Positions 56,358-64,000 of a DNA stretch of 64,000 nt are shown piece by piece; positions within the stretch are counted from its first letter, which is position 1; each line of letters opens with the position of its first letter. The stretch covers positions 558,001-622,000 of the forward strand of contig JAUICL010000001.1 of the NCBI GenBank assembly GCA_030427905.1. The letters run 5' to 3'. Position numbers and translations under genes: made by a program. This DNA is from Bacteroidia bacterium (GTDB lineage: Bacteria > Bacteroidota > Bacteroidia > Flavobacteriales_D > Cryomorphaceae). The notes beneath the pieces were generated by a model. It saw only the letters and a list, made by a program, of their open reading frames with translations. It had not been told where the DNA came from and did no database searches.

Positions 56358-57302
56358 ATGCGACAATCAATCATATTAAAACTGGGTGTCTTGGCCATGC
56401 TCGCTTTGACGGCATTGCCTTCCCAAGCCCAACAGCAGCCACTCTACACCATGTATATGTGGAACCAATTGATCATCAACCCAGCCTATGCCGGAAGTAG
56501 AGAAGCACTCTCTTTTACAGGTGTTTTGCGAGAGCAATGGGTTGGCCTTGATGGAGCCCCATCTACCCAAGTGTTGAGTGTACATTCACCACTTCCCAAC
56601 GATAATGTTGGACTTGGATTAACCATCCAAAACGACAATATCGGCCCGACCAATACTACTGGAGTTTGGGGTGATTTTGCCTACCGGATCAAAGTGACTG
56701 AGAAGTCTAAATTGTCACTCGGACTTCGAGCAGGGTTTGGCATTCACCAAGCCGATTTCTCGAAATTGGATAATGTCGATCCAGATGACCCAGTCTTCAA
56801 TTCGAACGTAGAAAATAACTTCATGCCTAATTTCGGATTTGGAGCCTATTACTACGGTGCGCGCGGATACGCTGGGATTAGTGTCCCGACGATTCTCGAG
56901 AATGAATTGAATAGTGGAAGTAACGTCGGCGATGCACAAGACGTGAATCAACCACACTTTTACCTACTTGGTGGATACGTTTTCAGCTTGAGTAAGGACA
57001 GCACAGGTGTGATGTTTAAACCATCTACTGTGGTACGTGTGATCAATGGCGGGCCTGTAAGTGTCGATGTGTCGGCCAACTTCCTGATCAAACAAAAACT
57101 ATGGCTCGGTGCGGCGTATAGAACGGAAGATTCTTTCGCAGCGATTATCTCCTTCAACTTCACTCCGAAGTTCCAAGCGGGATACTCGTATGACTTTGGT
57201 ACCAGTGACCTGAATAGTTATCACAACGGTAGCCATGAAGTGATGCTTCGGTATGACTTGTTCAACGACGATGTCAAAACGAAGAGTCCGCGATATTTTT
57301 AG
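56358..57302 (+). CDS. PorP/SprF-family membrane protein (third copy)
   Basis: 314 aa with a signal peptide (cleavage near SQAQ, residue 25). PorP/SprF features: YTMYMWNQLIINPAYAGSRE near 30-50, LREQWVGLDGAPSTQVLSVH, GLGLTIQNDNIGPT, and final strands AGYSYDFGTSDLNSY and SHEVMLRYDL. The closest to the classical family of the three copies. It is the last gene of the cargo/SprF operon and is followed by a strong terminator. It lies 26 nt after the IgGFc-like cargo stop. Confidence 0.94.
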   Translation: MRQSIILKLGVLAMLALTALPSQAQQQPLYTMYMWNQLIINPAYAGSREALSFTGVLREQWVGLDGAPSTQVLSVHSPLPNDNVGLGLTIQNDNIGPTNTTGVWGDFAYRIKVTEKSKLSLGLRAGFGIHQADFSKLDNVDPDDPVFNSNVENNFMPNFGFGAYYYGARGYAGISVPTILENELNSGSNVGDAQDVNQPHFYLLGGYVFSLSKDSTGVMFKPSTVVRVINGGPVSVDVSANFLIKQKLWLGAAYRTEDSFAAIISFNFTPKFQAGYSYDFGTSDLNSYHNGSHEVMLRYDLFNDDVKTKSPRYF

Positions 57303-57325
57303 AGTTAAAAAATATTTAAAAGAAG

Positions 57326-57356
57326 AATCTCCCAGTTTCATGGGAGATTTTTTTTT
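57326..57356 (+). terminator. Terminator of the cargo/SprF operon
   Basis: AATCTCCCA-GTTTCA-TGGGAGATT (9-bp stem, 6-nt loop) followed by a run of T's to about 57356. It lies between the third SprF gene and the rhodanese gene. Confidence 0.9.
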
Positions 57357-57383
57357 GCCGAACTTTGTGGAAAATCGAGAATC

Positions 57384-57818
57384 ATGCGAAATTTTGGACT
57401 AGCGATTATTAGCCTTTGCCTCATGTCATGTGGAGCTGCTTCAACAGAGCAAAATGACATTTCATCTCAAGAAGAGATCATACAAGAAAGCGGGAAAATA
57501 ACTGTTGTGGGAGTTGATGAGTTTGAAAGTATGATCGCTAAGGGCAATGTTCAGGTTGTCGATGTAAGAACGCCTGGGGAAGTCCAACAAGGCGTTGTAT
57601 CGAAAGGTGTTATTCACGCTGATATGATGAATGACAATGCCTTTGCTCAAGGAATCACATCGCTCGAGAAATCAAAGCCCGTGCTCGTATACTGCAAGAA
57701 AGGCGGACGTAGTGCCAGCGCCGCAGATATTTTGAAAGCAAAAGGATACACTGTTTATGACCTAGATGGGGGAATGGATGCTTGGATGGACGCAGGCAAA
57801 GAAACAGTAGAGCTCTGA
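57384..57818 (+). CDS. Rhodanese-domain lipoprotein
   Basis: 144 aa with a lipoprotein signal (lipobox LMSC, Cys near residue 16). A single rhodanese domain follows: VVDVRTPGEV near 57-66, and the active-site loop YCKKGGRSASAA with Cys near 98 as the sulfur-accepting residue, then DLDGGMDAW. It may move sulfur or act in redox chemistry in the periplasm. Its stop overlaps the thioredoxin start (TGATG), so the two are translationally coupled; a shared redox role is plausible but unproved. Confidence 0.9.
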   Translation: MRNFGLAIISLCLMSCGAASTEQNDISSQEEIIQESGKITVVGVDEFESMIAKGNVQVVDVRTPGEVQQGVVSKGVIHADMMNDNAFAQGITSLEKSKPVLVYCKKGGRSASAADILKAKGYTVYDLDGGMDAWMDAGKETVEL

Positions 57819-58117
57819 TGGCGAACTTCAAAGAAATAGTGAACGGCGATACACCCGTTCTTGTCGATTTCCATGCCGATTGGTGTGGGCCTTGTCAAAC
57901 GATGAATCCAATTATTGACCAGTTGGCCAAAGATGAGAAAGGGAAGATTCGAATCTTGAAAGTCAACATCGATAAGAATCCCCAAGCTGCCAATGCCTTC
58001 CAAGTTAGGGGAGTGCCTACCTTTTTGCTTTTCAAGGCAGGAAAAGTGGTTTGGCGAGCATCTGGTGCTATGCCCTTAAGCGATTTAAAAGGTCAATTAG
58101 CCTATCACCTAGGGTAA
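57818..58117 (+). CDS. Thioredoxin
   Basis: 99 aa from ATG 57818; the open frame extends to 57782 but that overlaps the rhodanese gene, whereas the TGATG junction is a typical coupled start. The active site is WCGPC (near 21-25) within DFHADWCGPCQTM, with the cis-Pro loop RGVPTFLLF near 65-73. No signal peptide, so it is cytoplasmic. It is convergent with the deacetylase gene, overlapping by 9 bp at the 3' ends. Confidence 0.93.
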   Translation: MANFKEIVNGDTPVLVDFHADWCGPCQTMNPIIDQLAKDEKGKIRILKVNIDKNPQAANAFQVRGVPTFLLFKAGKVVWRASGAMPLSDLKGQLAYHLG

Positions 58118-58723
58118 AGCTGCACATTCCCAACCTTTGCCCCGAAAGTGCTCTAAAGTAGCTGGCAATGCGCCCAAGACGTTTTCTTTTGCTTTGATAC
58201 TGTCGTGAAAGACAATAATAGAGCCTGGTTTGGTGTGCCGTTTGACGGTCGCTAAGCAATCTTCGGGACGCTTACTCGCAATCCAGTCACCGGGCAAGAC
58301 ATCCCACATGATGATTTTAAACCGCGCTTTTAAACTCTTTACCTGACTACGCTTAATACGGCCATACGGTGGACGAAAGAGGTCTGAATCGACCACTTCT
58401 GCACATTCCAGTGTATTTCTCAAATAAGAAAAGTCACTAAACTGCCACCCATTCATGTGGTTCCAGGTATGGTTTCCCACGCGATGGCCACGGGCTAGAA
58501 TGTCTTGGTAGAGTTTTGGATTTGATGACACATTTCCCCCGATACAAAAGAAGGTAGCCTTGGCTCCATACTCATCGAGAATGTCGAGTACCTTATCGGT
58601 TACCCCAGGCGTAGGTCCATCATCAAATGTTAGGTAAACCTTGTTGGATACGCCGCCAAGACTCCAAATCAGATCTCCCGCCAAAGGCTTGAGAATATCT
58701 GGAGTCTTGGCGAGGTAAACCAT
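58109..58723 (-). CDS. Polysaccharide deacetylase family protein (NodB domain)
   Basis: 204 aa. The NodB motifs are present: TFDDGPTPG near 32-40, HRVGNHTWNHMNG near 81-93, and RPPYGRIK near 117-124. These are zinc-dependent amidases that remove acetyl groups from GlcNAc-type polymers such as peptidoglycan. No signal peptide is evident, but the N-terminus could be an uncleaved membrane-proximal segment. It lies 2 nt downstream of the DUF2723 gene on the same strand. Confidence 0.92.
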   Translation of the reverse strand: MVYLAKTPDILKPLAGDLIWSLGGVSNKVYLTFDDGPTPGVTDKVLDILDEYGAKATFFCIGGNVSSNPKLYQDILARGHRVGNHTWNHMNGWQFSDFSYLRNTLECAEVVDSDLFRPPYGRIKRSQVKSLKARFKIIMWDVLPGDWIASKRPEDCLATVKRHTKPGSIIVFHDSIKAKENVLGALPATLEHFRGKGWECAALP

Positions 58724-58725
58724 GA

Positions 58726-61700
58726 CTAGAAGCTTACTCTCGGTTGAGTACGGTAGGCTTCAATTTCTTGAATCTTCAAGTCAAACGCTGCATCTAGCTC
58801 GTCGAAACGACTTTTAATCTTACTCTTCATCTCTTCGTCTTGTGGGTACATTTGATTCACAAAAAGATTCAGTCGCTGCACCACAGCAAAACTCATTTGA
58901 ATGTCTTGTTGAAGTTGAATAGCATCTTCAACATCCACAGACATGTAGTATTCAAAGTCTTCAGCGTATCGCTCAAACACTTCTTCTAAGATTTCATTAG
59001 CTTTTTCGTCATCACCAATGCGGTAGTAGTTTTGGATAATCGGAACCATCAAGCGATCATAAGGCACGTTGTGGTTTGGCATTACCTCCACGCACTTGTC
59101 CAGCACATTTTTAGCCTTATCGGTTTTCTCTTCAGCGATAAGCTGTTCAGCCAGATTCGCAAATTGTAGACGGATATTATTCGTCATGCGCAGGTTGTTC
59201 TCATCCATGTAGATCTGGTCGTCGCCTTCCATTCCACCCCATTTGAACTTCTCCATCACGTTGGTGTACATGGCCTCGGTGTTTACCGATCCGTACATAT
59301 TCGGATTAGGATTGTTCTCGCTCTTCACTGGTGTGAGCTGATATGCCAACCCAACGAGCTTGAAGTACTCATCCAAATTGATGTAACTGTCAGGACCAGT
59401 TGTAACGGCAAAGTAAATCGGACGTTCCCATTTATTAGTCGCAAATAGGTCGAGCTGCATCAAGTTATTTTTCAGTAAGTAGCTTCGGTCGATTCTCCAT
59501 TCTACACGGTCGGAAATATTCGCTGTATCCTCTACGCTAACAAGTCCGTTTCGAAGTACTTTTTCCTTATCTACAGGGATGTAGAAGTTCTTCGTCGGCA
59601 TCAAGGCGATTTTTTCACCACCACGACCTGCTCTCAGGTTTTTGTCATCGCCTATGAACGCAATAGCCTGCTCCACGTTGACGTGAATTCGATTTGGGTT
59701 GTTGGTTTCATCCAAGAATACCACATCTCTCGTTCCCTGACGGTACTTCGTTTCCTCAAGAGAAAAAGGAACCGGATCAGAGTCATAAACTTTGCGCTTC
59801 ATCTGGTTGATATACCAATCGGTGTTCAAGAGACTCAGGTTTACAACGCGCACATCCGTACGGATGCCTTCCACTTCCTGAGCATACCACAGTGGGAATG
59901 TGTCGTTGTCACCGTTGGTAAACAAGATGGCATTTGGCTCACAGCTTTCCAGATAATTGGAAGCAAAATCGCGAGCGGTATATCTACCCGAACGGTTGTG
60001 ATCGTCCCATCCTTCAGCGGCCATCAAAAGGGGCACAGGAAGTGTAATGACCGTAACGATGATTCCCAAAAGCTTCGGATTCTTCGTTTGCTTATTCAAG
60101 AATATCATCAACGCCGTAAGCCCTAAACCGATAACGCCAAGGTATGCCACGCTGTAAGAGAAGAAATGGCTCGATTCTCCTGCACCCATCATCTCCAAAA
60201 GGTAGATAGCGCCCGCAGATCCAAGCACGTACATTCCAACCTTTTGCAATTGCTTCATGCTAATCGTAAATGCCGCTTCAAACAAGGCGTAAACCCCCAG
60301 CCCAATCCAGATGGCATAGGCATAGAAGGAGCCTGCGTACGCGTAATCGCGCTCCCGCGGTTGATATGGTGTCTGGTTTAGGTAAACCACAATGGCCAGA
60401 CCTGTAAACAAGAAGAGTAAGAGCGTTACGAACCAATCGTCAGGACGTCGGTAAAGCTGGTAGAGCAAACCGATAAGACCCAGCAAAAGCGGAAGCATAA
60501 AGAACTTGTTGTAGGCAAAGTTGTCCTTCAAACTACTTGGCAAATTATCTTGTGACGCCAATCGCTCATTGTCTATAAAGTTTACACCCGATAGCCAGTT
60601 ACCGTTGAGTAGGTCACCGTGTCCTTGAATGTCGTTTTGTCTTCCGGCAAAATTCCACATAAAGTATCGCCAGTACATCCAATTCACCTGGTATCGGAAG
60701 AAGAAGCGAAGGTTTTCGGAGAATGTTGGCTTGTTTATCGTGGTTGGGGCACCATCTGGGCCTGTAGCACGAATGGGAGTTCCCTTGTACTCCGACCATA
60801 CCTTGTAGGCTCTGATGTGGTTGTCTTGAGCACTGTACATTCGCGGAAATGGATCGGTAAACTTCTTGTCGTATTTGATGATGGACTGTTTCCGATCATC
60901 TGATACCACATACTCTTGATCAATTTCATAGGGCTGGCCCGAAGCGCTAACAAAGGCTTCGGCATCGAATTTTTCTGTAAACCAATCGATGGTTCTACCA
61001 GCTGAGTTTTTAACAACCCAAGCCTTGGCGTAAACTGGTTTTCCATCTGCTCTTCCTTCCTGACCGGGAGCCTGAGGCGAATTCCAGTACTGGCCATGAG
61101 CCAATGGACGGTCTCCATACTGCTCACGGTTGAGGTAAGAAAGGAGTGTAATTACGTTTTCGGGATTGTTTTCATCCAAGGGTGGATTGGCTGAAGAACG
61201 GATAAGAATAACCGCAAAGGTGGAATAACCGAGGATGATTACGACAATCGAAAGAATGGCCGTGTTGAAACTTGGCATGTTTTTCTTGTGGGTGAAAATG
61301 AGCCCATAAGTGAGTACGGCGATGGTGAGAATCGCATAGACGATTACCCCTGAATTAAATCCAAATCCGAGATCATTAACGAAGAATCGCTCGAAGCTTC
61401 CGGCCAATGAAACGACACCTGGGATAATGATACCCTGCACGGCTCCAAGTACCACCAAGGATAGGATGAATGTAATGGCGAGACCTTTCGGGCTCGGCTT
61501 ATAGCGCTTGAAGTAGAATACAAAGCACATGGCTGGGATGGCGAGAAGGTTCAAAAGGTGAACCCCGATCGACAGTCCAATCAAGTAGGCGATTAAGACA
61601 ATCCAGCGCATTTCCGTTTTACCGTCCGAGAGGCTTTCCCAACGGAGAATGGCCCAGAATACAGCGGCGGTAAACAGCGATGACATGGCGTATACTTCAC

Positions 61701-62124
61701 CTTCTACAGCAGAGAACCAGAACGAATCTGAAAAGGTAAATGCCAATCCACCTACGGCTCCACTAGCCATGATAGCGATCAATTTACCCTGGTTCATTTC
61801 AGCGCCATCTTTTAGCGCCATTTTGCGGCCAAAGTGCGTGATGGTCCAGAATAGAAAGAGTATCGTAAAACTACTGCAGAGTGCAGAGAGTACGTTGATG
61901 GTGACCGGTACTATTTCCACAGGAACAAAAGCCGAAAATAGGCGGCCTAAAAGCATAAAGAGCGGTGCTCCAGGTGGGTGACCAACTTCCAACTTATAGG
62001 CAGTGGTGATAAACTCACCACAATCCCAAAAACTGGTTGTTGGCTCAATGGTAAGAAGATAAACGATGGTAGAGATAAGGAATACACTCCACCCAGTCAT
62101 CAAATTTGCTTTTCTGAAATTCAT
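58726..62124 (-). CDS. DUF2723 polytopic glycosyltransferase-like protein
   Basis: 1132 aa. At least ten membrane helices occur in the first 330 residues and again near 540-720, with large soluble loops between. The N-terminus has the DUF2723 signature: TTSFWDCGEFI near 29-39, then GHPPGAP near 48-54; the acidic Asp-Cys-Gly-Glu group is the expected GT-C catalytic area. The C-terminal 250 residues look like TPR-type helices (ANLAEQLIAEEKTDKAKNVLDKC). DUF2723 proteins resemble protein O-mannosyltransferases and are linked to protein O-glycosylation in Bacteroidota. The downstream NodB deacetylase follows 2 nt later. Confidence 0.9.
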   Translation of the reverse strand: MNFRKANLMTGWSVFLISTIVYLLTIEPTTSFWDCGEFITTAYKLEVGHPPGAPLFMLLGRLFSAFVPVEIVPVTINVLSALCSSFTILFLFWTITHFGRKMALKDGAEMNQGKLIAIMASGAVGGLAFTFSDSFWFSAVEGEVYAMSSLFTAAVFWAILRWESLSDGKTEMRWIVLIAYLIGLSIGVHLLNLLAIPAMCFVFYFKRYKPSPKGLAITFILSLVVLGAVQGIIIPGVVSLAGSFERFFVNDLGFGFNSGVIVYAILTIAVLTYGLIFTHKKNMPSFNTAILSIVVIILGYSTFAVILIRSSANPPLDENNPENVITLLSYLNREQYGDRPLAHGQYWNSPQAPGQEGRADGKPVYAKAWVVKNSAGRTIDWFTEKFDAEAFVSASGQPYEIDQEYVVSDDRKQSIIKYDKKFTDPFPRMYSAQDNHIRAYKVWSEYKGTPIRATGPDGAPTTINKPTFSENLRFFFRYQVNWMYWRYFMWNFAGRQNDIQGHGDLLNGNWLSGVNFIDNERLASQDNLPSSLKDNFAYNKFFMLPLLLGLIGLLYQLYRRPDDWFVTLLLFLFTGLAIVVYLNQTPYQPRERDYAYAGSFYAYAIWIGLGVYALFEAAFTISMKQLQKVGMYVLGSAGAIYLLEMMGAGESSHFFSYSVAYLGVIGLGLTALMIFLNKQTKNPKLLGIIVTVITLPVPLLMAAEGWDDHNRSGRYTARDFASNYLESCEPNAILFTNGDNDTFPLWYAQEVEGIRTDVRVVNLSLLNTDWYINQMKRKVYDSDPVPFSLEETKYRQGTRDVVFLDETNNPNRIHVNVEQAIAFIGDDKNLRAGRGGEKIALMPTKNFYIPVDKEKVLRNGLVSVEDTANISDRVEWRIDRSYLLKNNLMQLDLFATNKWERPIYFAVTTGPDSYINLDEYFKLVGLAYQLTPVKSENNPNPNMYGSVNTEAMYTNVMEKFKWGGMEGDDQIYMDENNLRMTNNIRLQFANLAEQLIAEEKTDKAKNVLDKCVEVMPNHNVPYDRLMVPIIQNYYRIGDDEKANEILEEVFERYAEDFEYYMSVDVEDAIQLQQDIQMSFAVVQRLNLFVNQMYPQDEEMKSKIKSRFDELDAAFDLKIQEIEAYRTQPRVSF

Positions 62125-62231
62125 CCGTACGTGGTTATGCGTGCGAATTTAACAAAATAACCACCCGCGTAGTGCCTTGGTACATGAGAGTTGGTATAAG
62201 TTCGGGAGAATTGTGATTTTTTTGAGATTTC

Positions 62232-62261
62232 TTGAAGAGAATAAAAAAATATTTACTTTTG
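62232..62261 (+). promoter_or_regulatory. Consensus promoter of tRNA-Gln
   Basis: TTG at 62232-62234 and TACTTTTG at 62254-62261 with a 19-nt spacer, the best match to the Bacteroidota promoter in this window. The tRNA starts 20 nt after the -7 element. Confidence 0.8.
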
Positions 62262-62281
62262 CACTCCGATTTATCGGACAC

Positions 62282-62354
62282 TGTCCCATGGTGTAACTGG
62301 CAACACGTCTGATTTTGGTTCAGAAGAGTCTAGGTTCGAGCCCTAGTGGGACAA
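62282..62354 (+). tRNA. tRNA-Gln (anticodon TTG)
   Basis: Acceptor TGTCCCA/TGGGACA, D arm with GTGT..ACAC, anticodon stem TCTGA/TCAGA with loop TTTTGGT giving anticodon TTG (reads CAA), and T arm CTAGG-TTCGAGC-CCTAG. Discriminator A at 62354. The CCA is not encoded. A good promoter is upstream and a terminator hairpin lies at 62369-62401. Confidence 0.95.
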
Positions 62355-63415
62355 CAAGAAGAATCACTAAACCCCTTAGAAGACAATCTTTTAAGGGGTT
62401 TGTTTTTTGGTGTTGTCAGGGCTTTTGTCGGGGAATGGGTGTTGAAACGTGTCTTTTTGGCTTCTTTTTCCACCGGTTGAGGTTTGGCCGGAACGTCTTC
62501 TTGACGGAATTTGAAATACTCAGAATTGATACGGGCAAGAATCCTTTGTTTCAATACCTCAACCGTAGCACAACCGAATTTAGGTATTTTTTCCAAAGCT
62601 TCCCGTCTTCGGTTTGATCTTCCTTCAAATCCTTGGTAAAAGTCTCTATTTTCTAATTGCTCCCTTTGTAAGTCCGCCTTCGGTGTTAAGGGTCCGGTCG
62701 AAGCCTTATAGAAGACCAATTTCGAGAAATACTCTACGAACTGATTGTGCAAGTTCTCCTGTACTTCTGGTTTGTGAAGGTCAGACAAGAAAACAACTCC
62801 AAGCTTTTTCAATATACGTGGGTCTTCAAACCGAGCTTCGAACCTAATCAGGTCGGATGGCGTGTTGAACTGGTTCTTGTATTGACACCCTTTTGCGTAC
62901 ACCTTAAAACTTACCTGTGAACGGTTAAAAAGGACTTGTTTCCCCCCGTTCGAATAGGATTGAAGGCTGAAGGTCCTGCTTCTGCCAAACTCGAAGGACT
63001 TTATTAGGTCGATGATTGTATTAGCATTTTGACCAACTCGAATGTTATAGCCAATTTCTAGCTTCTTAATCTCGATTTCCGAAGCCGGTAGTCCTAACCA
63101 CGTTTCAGAACTGTTTACGACCTTTTCAAAGCGGTCTTTGGTGAATGTGTCGTAATTGTGAAGATCGTTGTTACTTGCCTTATGAAAGCTCCCAAATAGC
63201 GTGTTATACGTTTGAAATGATTGGGCGGACTCTGTACTGATTTCGACCCTCCGATATGTTAAGCCGAGATGCTTGGCAAAGGCCGTTCTTTTAATTCGGC
63301 CGTCGTCAAGCTGCTTTTGGCTTACTTCACCAAGACGATTAACCCCGAACTGAAGATTATCTTCGAGTTCGGGGCTATTCACCTTTTTAATATTTGCTTT
63401 GAATCCGTCGAACAA
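62330..63415 (-). CDS. Phage/plasmid-type replication protein, reading into tRNA-Gln
   Basis: 361 aa with the layout of replication proteins of small Bacteroidota plasmids and filamentous (inovirus-like) phages as I recall them: NTLFGSFHKASNNDLHNYDTF near residues 71-91, LEIGYNIR near 122-129, a QVSFKVYAKGCQY strand near 166, and LIRFEARFEDPRILKKLGV near 189. I cannot place it in a named family with certainty. Its final eight codons and TAG stop are read from the tRNA-Gln 3' half, and the residues before that from the terminator stem, so the C-terminal tail is supplied by the chromosomal attachment region. This suggests integration at the tRNA. It follows the small HTH gene by 2 nt. Confidence 0.8.
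   Translation of the reverse strand: MFDGFKANIKKVNSPELEDNLQFGVNRLGEVSQKQLDDGRIKRTAFAKHLGLTYRRVEISTESAQSFQTYNTLFGSFHKASNNDLHNYDTFTKDRFEKVVNSSETWLGLPASEIEIKKLEIGYNIRVGQNANTIIDLIKSFEFGRSRTFSLQSYSNGGKQVLFNRSQVSFKVYAKGCQYKNQFNTPSDLIRFEARFEDPRILKKLGVVFLSDLHKPEVQENLHNQFVEYFSKLVFYKASTGPLTPKADLQREQLENRDFYQGFEGRSNRRREALEKIPKFGCATVEVLKQRILARINSEYFKFRQEDVPAKPQPVEKEAKKTRFNTHSPTKALTTPKNKPLKRLSSKGFSDSSCCPTRART
62369..62408 (+). terminator. Terminator downstream of tRNA-Gln, inside the replication gene
   Basis: AAACCCCTTA at 62369-62378 pairs perfectly with TAAGGGGTTT at 62392-62401; inner AAGA/TCTT pairing lengthens the hairpin, and GTTTTTT follows. It would stop the tRNA-Gln transcript. The same bases encode part of the C-terminal tail of the opposed replication gene. 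Confidence 0.82.
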
Positions 63416-63417
63416 GG

Positions 63418-63807
63418 CTATTCAACGACCTTTACGTTTACGTTAATGTCCGTAAGTTGAACTTCTTGCTTTTCAGTATAGCCTCGGTGTTTTCCTTTCG
63501 TCTTCAGGTAGAATATGATAGCCGAAACGTCCGGGGGCTTAACGTAAACCTTCTGGCCGTTTATTGGTGAGTTTTCAGATTCGACTCCGTCGATTAGCTC
63601 CATAAGCTTTGATTCGACACGGTCAGTTCTGAAGTCTAAAACTTCCGAAATTCTTCGTTTGAATTCGGGGTCTTTCTTCAGCCAATCGTAGTACGTTGTT
63701 CGTGAAATGTCGAGAAGATCACAAGTCATTGAGACATTGCCGTAATTCTTCCTTATTTCTTCAATGAGTTCAGGTTTTAGTTTGTCCTGATCTTTTGCTT
63801 GGGCCAT
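63418..63807 (-). CDS. Small HTH protein, phage terminase small-subunit-like
   Basis: 129 aa with an N-terminal helix-turn-helix (about 12-50: EEIRKNYGNVSMTCDLLDISRTTYYDWLKKDPEF, abbreviated as NVSMTCDLLDISRTTYYDWL) and a second half with KGKHRGYTEKQEV. Similar HTH proteins are found in phage genomes, where some are terminase small subunits (phBC6A51-like). Here it may regulate the element or replication. It lies 2 nt upstream of the replication gene and 24 nt after the end of the partial gene. Confidence 0.75.
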   Translation of the reverse strand: MAQAKDQDKLKPELIEEIRKNYGNVSMTCDLLDISRTTYYDWLKKDPEFKRRISEVLDFRTDRVESKLMELIDGVESENSPINGQKVYVKPPDVSAIIFYLKTKGKHRGYTEKQEVQLTDINVNVKVVE

Positions 63808-63831
63808 TTTCTTTTTTTAAGTGTCCAATTG

Positions 63832-64000
63832 TTAGGATGATAACCGGCTTCTAAGGTTCGGGCCATCTAGTAGCCTATGGTAATGTTTAGCCATTCTAGC
63901 TTCATCGGTTGCCGATCTAGGTCGGTAATGGGGGAAATGAACTATTTGCAGGGCTTCACCGTTCTTTGATACCCGTAAAAGGAAGAAGGTCCCTTTTTCT
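63832..64000 (-). CDS. Partial gene of the element, 5' part outside the window
   Basis: On the minus strand an open frame enters from the right edge and ends with TAA at 63834-63832 (55 sense codons visible). The visible part reads as a folded polar peptide containing GTFFLLRVSKNGEALQIV and PRSATDEARMAKHYHRLL. No family recognised. It is the third gene in the minus-strand cluster of the putative element, 24 nt before the HTH gene. Confidence 0.5.
   Translation of the reverse strand, partial: EKGTFFLLRVSKNGEALQIVHFPHYRPRSATDEARMAKHYHRLLDGPNLRSRLSS

Larger units (their letters stand above)
62330..64000. mobile_element. Probable integrated element at tRNA-Gln (left end; right end outside window)
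   Basis: The segment after tRNA-Gln carries a phage/plasmid replication-like gene, a small HTH gene and a further partial gene, all on the minus strand and unlike the host housekeeping block. The replication gene ends inside the tRNA, as expected when an att site lies in the tRNA 3' end. No integrase or second att copy is visible within the window, so the boundaries and nature of the element are inferred. Confidence 0.5.

Overview
The window looks like a chromosomal segment of a Bacteroidota bacterium of the Flavobacteriia or a close relative. Three things point there. First, there are type IX secretion system (T9SS) cargo proteins with type A and type B sorting domains, plus three PorP/SprF-like proteins. 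Second, several promoters fit the Bacteroidota pattern TTG-N17-23-TAnnTTTG, and Shine-Dalgarno sequences are not evident. Third, several lineage-typical families occur (DUF3098, DUF502, DUF2723, DUF4412, long IspG, a DnaG without zinc ligands). MEP-pathway genes ispD and ispG show that isoprenoids are made by the non-mevalonate route.

Layout. 1-0.46 kb: the start of a cysteine-rich lipoprotein running off the left edge, with a doubtful small ORF before it. 0.45-15 kb: mostly minus-strand housekeeping genes facing recJ (+): mscS-like channel, dnaG, MORN lipoprotein, polyprenyl synthase, an unknown secreted protein, rlmN, ispD, queA, a 492-nt gene-free gap holding nine units of an exact 11-bp-period repeat, then truB, uppP, DUF3098, ftsX. 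15-21.9 kb (+): leuS, DUF3108 protein, M23 lipoprotein, M28 peptidase. 21.9-25.3 kb: a Fic-domain protein with a symmetric operator-like array, and a T9SS type A cargo. 25.3-31.1 kb (-): ispG, EamA transporter, DUF502, YjbR-like, cyclase and hemW in a compact run with several start/stop overlaps. 31.1-38.3 kb: orphan histidine kinase with a duplicated sensor region, AsmA-like protein, rRNA pseudouridine synthase, YraN, DUF4412 protein (+), LD-carboxypeptidase. 38.3-42 kb (+): metG, tRNA-Arg(CCT), and a membrane protein that reads as a VTE5-like/VTE6-like (DUF92) kinase fusion.

42.1-57.4 kb is the most striking region: one plus-strand operon in which three T9SS type B cargos (348, 2542 and about 1223 aa) are each followed directly by a PorP/SprF-like gene. 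The middle cargo is a giant adhesin with 27 SprB-type repeats; the third has an IgGFc-binding-like N-terminus and four copies of a WTD-containing repeat. A strong terminator closes the operon. Then come a rhodanese lipoprotein and thioredoxin (+), a polysaccharide deacetylase and a DUF2723 glycosyltransferase-like protein (-).

62.2-64 kb: tRNA-Gln(TTG) with a near-consensus promoter. Immediately downstream and opposed to it lie a phage/plasmid replication-like gene whose last codons and stop are supplied by the tRNA 3' end, a small HTH protein, and a partial gene. This looks like the left end of an element integrated at the tRNA; the rest lies outside the window.
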